A stretch of 64,000 nucleotides of DNA from Pseudo-nitzschia pungens (taxonomy: Eukaryota > Bacillariophyta > Bacillariophyceae > Bacillariales > Bacillariaceae): contig CM074766.1 of NCBI GenBank assembly GCA_037355855.1, positions 1,240,001 through 1,304,000 of the forward strand, written 5' to 3'. This document shows, one piece after another, positions 1-7,478 of the stretch; position 1 is the first letter of the stretch, and the number at the start of each line of letters is the position of its first letter. The notes below the pieces were generated by a model, which worked only from the letters and a program-made list of their open reading frames with translations, was not told the origin of the DNA and ran no database searches. Both the position numbers and the translations under genes were made by a program.

Positions 1-260
1 GATTATAGATTATCGTGGTTTGGATTGCGGATTGAAAGCCAGAACCGAAAAACGGTTCCGTTCCGAGAGCAAAATGAATATTGTGATATGAGCGACACAC
101 TTTGTGCAAGGAAAAGTGGAGTCCATGGATTCCATTTCTACCACTTTCTGGAATCATCCCAACGCACGAGAACGTTCCAAGAGAAAGGATAACGCTGACA
201 TCTACATATAAATACACACATAAACACGCCTGCAGACCCAACAACAAACGCGTTGGTTTG

Positions 261-1103
261 TCACCTACAAGCTGTTCCCAGCAGTCGAAGACCGAGGGTG
301 TTGCTCAGGGCATTGACCCGCAGATCCAGATCCACAACATCGAAGTGGTTCGCGTGCACATCGCCGCGAATCGCAACGGCGCTCTTTGGATTGATGCGCT
401 TGGCTTCCCCCCAGACGTATGTGTCGGGGACGGTCTCGAGATCTTTCACCGTGGCGTCGATGCCTCCCTGTCGCGCAACGATATGAAACAAAATAAAATC
501 CATTCAGAGAAACAAACAAAACAGAGACATCAGATAACGAACGGAGCAAAAACACAAATCAGATCACGAGTTGTCTGAGCTTGCATCGGATCGATTAGCG
601 GACTGTTTCCATTGAATGCACCACGGGTCGAAAGAATCGAAGAACATCGCTTTTCGTCGGACTGTCCTTCGCGTTTTGTATGTGTGTGCCGCAGTACATA
701 CCTGAAAGTCAAAGCATCCGGCCACCGATACCTCGTTGGAATCCCACCGAACGCGAGGTGATGCGCCACCAAAAGTTCCGGTCCTGGCATCGTGGTCGAG
801 GTTGAAGCCGATCTATGGCGGGGAAGAACAACAAGCATTGCAAAATTATCATGTGCGCAAGGACAGTGAACCATTGTTTTGTTAGACAGTCGAGAACGAA
901 CACGACCCGAAGAAAACACAACGGATCCCATGGTGGATTCATTCGTCACAGAATAAGACGTCACACGGCACATTCATACGCACCGAAATGTCGGGCTTGG
1001 GAAATCTTCGTGCTTCCACAGAAAAAGACGAGATTCCGAGGCCAACTACGAGGAGAACGAACCAGCCAGAGGTAGTCGCAACGTTTCGTTTTCTGGTTGC
1101 CAT
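261..1103 (-). CDS. Secreted beta-strand-rich protein, paralogue 1 (3' end unresolved)
   Basis: I do not recognise this gene by name. I assembled it from three minus-strand exons: 1103-984, 812-702 and 467-261. Introns start GTGCGT and GTATGT, end ATAG and ACAG, and both are phase 0. Exon 1 gives a 40-residue leader with a hydrophobic stretch (FVLLVVGLGISSF) ending in a charged KPDIS, which fits a signal peptide. Exons 2-3 show alternating hydrophobic and polar residues typical of beta strands. They align with the gene at 4126-5166: GVEAAARPTTDLASLP there corresponds to GIDATVKDLETVP here, and both then reach a VNA segment. The first intron falls at the same residue in both genes (KPDIS|IGF here, KPTLS|ISV there). 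The frame stops at 261, but a donor-like AG|GTGACA just before the stop suggests another exon, perhaps outside the window. Secretory or plastid-compartment location is inferred. Confidence 0.6.
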
Positions 1104-1933
1104 GTTGTGGAAATATGTGAGGTATGGGGTGGTGGTAAGGTTTCGGGATCGATAATGGATGACTACTATCTGCGCTTCGTCCGAAAGGAACCATGTGTTA
1201 AGCTGAAGAGTGAATGAATGAAGTAAGATGTGAGATTGTGAGGCACGAGGCGGATTTGTGTTATTGGCTGTTGGGAGCCTGGAACGCAGATACGACAATC
1301 GAATTCATCCCCGTTTTGGGTTTTTACCAGATTAGCGCACCGATCAAAGAATTCCGACTCGAAATACGTACGGTACCCTATCTGCGTTCCCTTCGACTTC
1401 GATTGTCGTATCTGCGTTCCGAGCACCTTGGCTGTTGACATCATCCCTCTGAGGAAATCTTAGGCGCAGGTGGCTGTCAGTAATCTTACCGTAAGATCTT
1501 ACCGGTAAGTTACGTGCTCTAGTTTCCTGCCCTTCCTGTTTTTGATGAGAATCAAAAAAATCATCAATCAAAATAAAAAATCATGATGTCTCTTGACACA
1601 TATATCATGGTATGAACAATACATACTCTAAGGTCATACATTGTGCCACTAAGGTTCATTTGGCCGCCAAGCCGTTTCTTGTACGTTACGTTTATGCGTT
1701 AAGGTTTTATGCGTGAAGCGTGGTGCCCAAATGGAGGATATTGAGTCGAATGATTCGATTATTCTCTATCGATGACGAATCAAATGATCATGACCTAGAT
1801 CATAGATGTACAAAACAAGATGACTGCATCCATGAATAAGTTACGGTAAGGTTACGGCAGGAGTCCAACAAGATCTTTCCCAATAATCGATTCTTTTTCG
1901 AGCCGGTATTATGATTGATTCGTTGGTGACGAA
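1104..1933. other. Intergenic, with a 23-bp inverted repeat
   Basis: No gene seen. A perfect inverted repeat has arms at 1281-1303 and 1398-1420, with core GGAACGCAGATACGACAATC, separated by about 94 bases. A third partial copy of one arm (CTATCTGCGTTCCC) lies at 1378-1391. A GTAAG/CTTAC-rich stretch lies at 1486-1515. Confidence 0.6.
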
Positions 1934-2755
1934 ATGACCATCGTCGGTGCTGATTTAGACGGAAGGGTAGAGCCAGAGCAAGCGCAAAGGCCCGAGCCAG
2001 ACAAAACCAAGACAAGCTTAAAAACATCCTTTGTTGTCACTGGCTTTGGCCCGTTCGGATCCGTCGACGAGAATCCGACCACGGCGATTGTTCGGGAACT
2101 GGATGAGTATTTACGGACTTCTTCATTTGAGGGGGTTGACGCATCGATCCTGGCCGATGCAGTTAAGGAGTGCTGCGTCGTGCAGACCTCGGCAGAGGCC
2201 GTGAACAAAACCCTGGATCGCATCCAGGCCGAGCACATCGACCCGTTGACAATTGCCCATTTCGAATCAGAATCAGAAACACCAACACAATCGACACAAA
2301 ACCGCCTGATCCTGCTCCACCTGGGAGTAGCCCGCAGCCCGGGCTTTCGCCTCGAATCCTGCGCCTACAACGAGGCAACCTTTAGGATTCCCGACCAAAA
2401 CGGCTACCAGCCCCGCGGCGCCCCGATTCTGAAGGATGTCACACGACCCATCGGAGCGTGCCTGCGCACAACGCTGGATCTGGACCGGCTCCACGAGCGA
2501 CTGAAGCGCGAGTTTCCCCTCATAGAGACGGTGGTGTCGACCGATCCGGGTCGGTACGTTTGCAACTACGTCTATTGCAAGAGCCTGGAAAAGACTCTGT
2601 CCGAGTCGCGGAATGAAAATGGCGACGACAGTGGCAGTGGCACTGAAGGGTTGTGCGCTAGCCTCTTTTTGCACGTTCCGCATTTTGAGTGCGTTCCGAA
2701 AGCGGAACAGCTCGCCTACGTCGCAGCTATTTTGCGGGAATTGAACGGGTTGTAG
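1934..2755 (+). CDS. Pyroglutamyl-peptidase I (peptidase family C15)
   Basis: A cysteine peptidase that removes N-terminal pyroglutamate from peptides, expected in the cytosol. The 273-residue single-exon frame shows the family landmarks in order. The N-terminal strand and loop FVVTGFGPFG with the following ENPT lie near residues 35-50. The region LGVARSPGFRLESCAYNEA, near residues 128-146, carries the conserved Glu of the catalytic triad. The nucleophile segment STDPGRYVCNY (Cys) lies near residue 208 and the segment LHVPH (His) near residue 250. Family members are usually 200-220 residues. The surplus here is an Asp/Glu-rich N-terminus before the first strand plus two acidic or polar insertions. 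The start at 1934 is the first Met in frame. The final 60-70 bases are duplicated downstream (see the repeat at 2674-3097). No signal peptide is visible. Confidence 0.9.
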   Translation: MTIVGADLDGRVEPEQAQRPEPDKTKTSLKTSFVVTGFGPFGSVDENPTTAIVRELDEYLRTSSFEGVDASILADAVKECCVVQTSAEAVNKTLDRIQAEHIDPLTIAHFESESETPTQSTQNRLILLHLGVARSPGFRLESCAYNEATFRIPDQNGYQPRGAPILKDVTRPIGACLRTTLDLDRLHERLKREFPLIETVVSTDPGRYVCNYVYCKSLEKTLSESRNENGDDSGSGTEGLCASLFLHVPHFECVPKAEQLAYVAAILRELNGL

Positions 2756-3097
2756 GTATCGGGCTACAAGGGCTATCAGGGCATCGCTCAAATACTAGAT
2801 TGGGGTAGAGATGGAACCATCAAATAACAGGTGTCGAATTCGAGCTGGGGCTTTGAACTAGCGCCTCGAGGTCGGAAAGGATAGTCCGCATTTTCATTGC
2901 GTTCCGAAAGCGGAACAGCTCGCCTACGTCGCAGCTGTTTTGCGGACATTGAGTGAGTCGTAGGTTTGGGGCCACCAGGGCGTGGCTCCCATACTTGATC
3001 GGGTACAGATGGAACACTGGGGACCATCAGATAGCATGTGTCGAACCCAACCCGGGGCTTTGAACGAACGCCTCGAGGGAGGAAAGGATCGAGGGAT
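2674..3097. repeat. Tandem duplication of the pyroglutamyl-peptidase 3' end
   Basis: Two degenerate units with a period of about 207-208 bases, roughly 2674-2881 and 2882-3097. The first unit starts inside the peptidase coding sequence. The GCGTTCCGAAAGCGGAACAG segment at 2691 recurs at 2899, and the downstream flank (GGGGCTTTGAAC, GCCTCGAG) recurs about 207 bases later. The second unit has lost coding function. Only substitutions and small indels separate the units. Confidence 0.85.
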
Positions 3098-3114
3098 TTA
3101 GCCAAGGGTTGGGC

Positions 3115-3280
3115 GGACTTACGGTATGGTGAAGCGGAGAGAGGGAGCACAATCGTGGCATGGTGAGATAGCCGGTCGCTACATGACTGAGGACCTCGGA
3201 CTTACGGTATGGTGAAGCGGAGAGAGGGAGCACAATCGTGGCATGGTGAGATAGCTGGTCGCTACATGACTGAGGACCTA
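3115..3280. repeat. 83-bp tandem repeat, two copies
   Basis: Copies at 3115-3197 and 3198-3280 are nearly identical (GGACTTACGGTATGGTGAAG at each start; one visible C/T difference in GATAGCCGG versus GATAGCTGG). The repeat directly follows the duplicated peptidase 3' end, so the whole 2.7-3.3 kb block looks like a zone of local duplication. Confidence 0.9.
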
Positions 3281-4125
3281 AGTTCTTTAACTAGCTGCTC
3301 ATTACTCGACAAGAAGAAATTTGCCAACGAACAAATCATCCATCAAGACTCGGTGGGTTCTCCGCGCTTCGTTCAATCGGGGGCAGTGGATGGAATAGTA
3401 GCCAGAGACAGACAGAGATGGAAAAGACCCGAGTTGCTGCTGTGGACCAAAATTTCTCGTGGTAGACTGAGCGGAAGCGTTAGAACATAGGCACTCAGGT
3501 GACTGCTCAGCGGCTCGGGTAGAAGATATTACATCGACTCGGTTGCACATCGCATTAGCATACACCGTAACAGTTCGTTTCGTAATAATCGATCCGTTGA
3601 CACTTATTGTCGAAAGAACCAATGTTTGAGTTAGGACAAGGTTATCATACATTATCTAACCAACAAGTCGAGGCAAATACTGAAATAGTACACTATTGCG
3701 CAACAAGAGGAGTCAGTCAGCTGGATGAAGAAATGATTGAAAGCGCATCGCAACCATTAGACATAGTTTTATTCAACAAAGAGAGCTCTTGCAATTATGC
3801 ACTGAGAAGCATCATCTCCGCAATATAGTTTCTAGGTCGCGGAAAGAAGAGGTGGTTTTGATTTAAGTTTCAGTGCTATAATCATTATATGCATAGAAAT
3901 ATAGTACTTGCTAATCAACAAAATAGGCTTGCGCCATGCGTGTCAGCCGTCGATCGTCACAAGCGAAAAATCGAAGCCCGCTTGTTTCGAGAGGCTGGGT
4001 GAATGTGGTGGAGTTGGAGTTTGCTGGCGGAAGGGTATCGAGGCATGGGAGTGGATGGGATTCATTCTACATGCGGTTTAAAGGGTGGTGGCTTGCTCGT
4101 GCCCCAAGTTGTGTTCCAAGACGAT
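3281..4125. other. Intergenic, no clear gene
   Basis: A 73-codon frame at 3607-3828 on the plus strand has reasonable amino-acid variety but no recognisable domain and no flanking splice support. I do not call it a gene. The remainder is AT-rich and featureless apart from the 3' flank of the minus-strand gene that follows. Confidence 0.4.
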
Positions 4126-5166
4126 TTAGAAGGTGACATCACGCTTGGCACTGATGGAAACATCTCCGATCTGGGTTCCGCTCAATCCGGCGTTGATGTT
4201 GGCGGTCCAGTTGTCATCCTTCCATTCAACGCTTACGCTGTCATCGGGTACGAGGGTGGCAGTCAACGAGTTATCGTTCCCGAGGTTTCGTTCCCATGCA
4301 ACGGAAATGTCACCATTGCGGTTAATGGTAGGAGAAATCTTGTTGTTATCGTCGATCTGTTGGGAGATGGTGACCTCTTGGTTGCCCGCAGAAGCAGTCA
4401 ATACAATGTTGGTGTTGTCCATGGTGTGGTCGAGGACAAGTTCTTGGTCGTCCTTGGAGGCGGTCAACTTGACCTTAGTGTCTCCCATATCGTGGTTGAC
4501 AACAACTTCTTGGCTGTCAGCAGAAGCAGTGAGTGCCACATTGGTTGATCCGTTGTCGTACGTGACAACAACATCGGCGTCTTCGGAACCAAGATCGTAC
4601 TTAGGAGTGACCGTAAGGGTGGCTCCATCCAAGTCCAGGTTCTTGGTGGCCGAGATACTCTCAACACCACCTCCAGCACTGGCAAGGATCTTTACAGAGA
4701 GGTCGGCATCCGCGTTGTCAGCGTTAACTTCAATGTCGGTCCCACCACTGGCCATGTCCCTGGTGGCTCCGGCAGATACACCCCATCCACCAACGTTGGT
4801 CTTGAGGGTTCCGAAAATCTTCTTAGGGAGGGAAGCAAGGTCGGTGGTGGGTCGAGCGGCGGCTTCGACTCCGTATTCGAGGTCCATATCACCGGCAGGA
4901 GGAAGATCCCGACCAGGAGAGAGTGGGGTCCAATCCATCGACTCCGTCAAAGTTTCCATCGGTCACGGAGATCTGACAAAGACGTAATGCATAGGTACAA
5001 TAGAACAACATCAGCACAGTCTTGGCACATCGGGTCGGATACCACAAGTAGGTAGGCGGGCAAAGAGAATCAACAGCACAGGAGTGGTACTTACGGAGAG
5101 AGTAGGCTTGGTGATGGCTTCGGCCGAGGCGAGGACAGCGGCGAGTGCGACAAGGGAGAACTTCAT
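4126..5166 (-). CDS. Secreted beta-strand-repeat protein, paralogue 2 (apparent frame break)
   Basis: Exon 1 (5166-5095) encodes MKFSLVALAAVLASAEAITK..., a clear signal peptide, and ends at a strong GTAAGT donor. The best acceptor (TTTGTCAG) starts exon 2 at 4972 and reads ISVTDGNFDGVDGLDP then TLSW, in phase with exon 1. This frame meets a stop at 4889-4891. The rest of the protein (AGDMDLEYGVEAAARP and on to the stop at 4126) is one frame away. The change must fall between 4889 and 4965. A weaker acceptor (GACGGAG|TCG, exon from 4945) would avoid the break but drop conserved-looking sequence. The body is about 240 residues of repeating amphipathic strands, such as NVALTASADSQEV, KVKLTASKDDQEL and NIVLTASAGNQEV, each about 22 residues apart. 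It then has a segment of alternating polar and aromatic residues ending SISAKRDVTF. This suggests a beta-barrel or beta-sheet layer. Function is not assigned. Confidence 0.75.
4550..4690 (-). other. Segment rich in hydrophobic-polar strand repeats within paralogue 2
   Basis: Together with the codons down to about 4350, this part encodes successive strands with the pattern (V/I)xLTASAxxQEV. It is listed separately because the periodicity is the main structural clue for the family: at least three copies in tandem, with Asn/Asp turns between them. Confidence 0.5.
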
Positions 5167-5600
5167 TTTGATTTAGTTTTGAGGGAGTCTGTGAAGAAGA
5201 TTTGGAGATGCTTTTGTTTTGAGCAAACTTTGGAATTATGCGATCAAGATTACATCCTCTCCGATCGCGGGTTTTTTCGAAACTTTTCTGGATATCCTAC
5301 ACCACAAATCATTTTCTCGTAATTCGTTATCTTCCTCCTCCAGTTGGCGATTCTCGTTCCGTTTTTGTGGTCCGGATTTTGTTCAAGACAAGCATCAAAG
5401 GATACCTTTTCCTCCTTCAATCCAGTAGCAAAAACGTTGTTGACACCCTCTTGACACCTTCTCACGTCAGCATTTTTATTGGCTCTACACGTATGGCATC
5501 TGTCATTGTAGTGCAAATCGATTGGAGTTTTGTAAATCGCGAATCATGTCATTGGCTGACTCAAAAAAACGATTCATGTTTTGTTTGACACGAGGTGTTT
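5167..5600. promoter_or_regulatory. Upstream region of paralogue 2 with two CCAAT-type boxes
   Basis: Minus-strand CCAAT motifs are read as GAGCCAATAA (plus 5476-5485) and TCAGCCAATG (plus 5549-5558), about 310 and 390 bases upstream of the start at 5166. Diatom promoters are poorly defined, so the regulatory meaning is inferred. Open frames here on both strands look like chance. Confidence 0.25.
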
Positions 5601-7390
5601 TTAACCAAAATTGTTGGTCACAATAATTGCGGATCCTACCGCCAAATTCCAAACCAAAGATTTTTTCTTCAATAGGCCGACCAACTGGACAACAAAGATC
5701 CCTGACAGGTTTCGTTGCCGTCCTCGGAATTCTTGTTGACTGTTCATCGAAAGCAGCTGACCAAGATCTTCGATAACTTCACGAATGTTGACAACCTGAA
5801 GAACAAGAAGACAGCGAACATGGTTCGACGAGAAATTGATGTTTTGACCATGGCGAAAATGACCTTTTTTTAAATGTTGGTTGAGGAAGAACAATACCGA
5901 ACGACAAAATTGTTGATCCGAGATATCCTTGGCCACTGATTGAGGAATGGCATGTCCTCGTCGTCGAGGTCTCCGATTATGTTGAAGTGCTCGCCGGAAC
6001 TTGCTACCTAGTACCATGGTGATTGGCACAACTTACGCGGAGGACGAAGGTATGCATTGACCAAATGCCGTTGCTCGAAAGCTATTTTTTGTCGACGTCT
6101 TGCTGGCATTGTTGGTGCTCATAGGAGGGGTTCAGATCCGGTCGGAACGGAACCGACCGTAGAAAAGGAAATAATTACGGAACACGATATTGCAGAGTGA
6201 AGATTGTTCGACTCTCCGTTCTATTTCGATTGCTTGGCCTCTGTCGATTTCATTGAGTTCTTTTAATCAAGATGTCCTGACCTTTTGAAAAATAGATCAA
6301 ATTTCGGTTGTTAACGACCAGCAACCGGAGCGCACGACCATTATTCTTTCCCGCAAGTCCATTAGAGTGCTCCAGAAAAACAATGCGTACGAAAATGCCG
6401 AATTCCTGTAATTATTTTCGAGAAAAGCCACAGCGTGAGTAAATTGTCATGTTCCCTGAGTTTTCAATGATATTCTTCTAAGTACGAAAGTTGCTAAGGA
6501 GATGTCGGGATGCGTTTGAGCTGTTGTGAGAATTTTTTTTCGTCGAAAGAGAAAGAGTGAATATTGCATGGTTCAAACTTCATTGAATGAGATTAGAGAG
6601 AAAAATAAGCCATCTAGACTGACCAAGTGAGTCACTTGTCGTCATTTGACCGTCGTTTCTTTCATTTATTTCCACGTCACCATACGAAAATCATGAAGAA
6701 GCTATTGGATCGTGGTGGTGCCAATGAAGGGAGATTCCTTTCTTTTGTGAACAGAACATTTTGTGTGGTTCGACATCGATTTATGCGATGAAAATGAAAA
6801 ACCTCCTCCCCCAAGTGCGTGTGCCTCGGACAATGTATTTCGGAATTTCAGATTTTACTCTCAAGTTTGTCATTTGCTCCGTGTCGAAAATGATTTGGAA
6901 GATGAAATGTATCCGGGAATCCTATCATTTCGCAGATAAGTTGATTCGGTTGAAAGTGCATCTCCGGATCGTCTTATTCCATTGACCGAATTCCAGAAAT
7001 AACGTTGTTGACCATCTTTTTTTGTCGACGAGTGTCCTATCGACAGATACCGAGTCAGAGAAATATTCATGTGACTTCCAAGTTTTAGTTTCAAATCCAA
7101 CAATCAACCAGGTACACGTAGTGATTCACTCGGCGAAAAAATTTCTGGAGTCACTACGTAATTCGTTTCAAGAACTCCCTCACCGGACAGATCTCGATAG
7201 AATGACTTGTCGAAACAAGGCCCTGCCGGCACCTCCTGTCATTCGATCCACAAATTTCAACAAGGACAAGCAGAATTCCACACGTTCTGTTTCTGCAAGA
7301 AGAAAAGCATTTGACGATACGTGCAATTTTCTACGGTCGACCGGTGTCGACATAACTACGAAACAGAAAAAGTACGGAATGACTAACTTT
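5600..7390 (+). pseudogene. Decayed protein-coding region, unidentified
   Basis: No intact gene, but several protein-like stretches lie on the plus strand in shifting frames broken by stops. Examples are IFDNFTNVDNLKNKKTANMV (about 5770-5830), EPTVEKEIITEHDIAE then LFDSPFYFDCLASVDF (6150-6260), ERTTIILSRKSIRVLQKNN (6330-6390), and FVWFDIDLCDENEKPPPPSA followed by NFRFYSQVCHLLRVENDLED (6760-6910). An open frame covers 7022-7405. The composition (charged, few repeats) differs from neighbouring non-coding DNA. I read this as a pseudogene or a heavily degraded mobile-element gene. A multi-intron gene is possible, but I could not build one. No domain is recognised. Confidence 0.35.
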
Positions 7391-7478
7391 ATTGCTTTTT
7401 TTTAAAAAAAAAACCGGCATTTCGTGCTCCCGACCGCTTTGGTTCGCTTCGCGATTATTGCTTCCGCGTCCTCCGATC

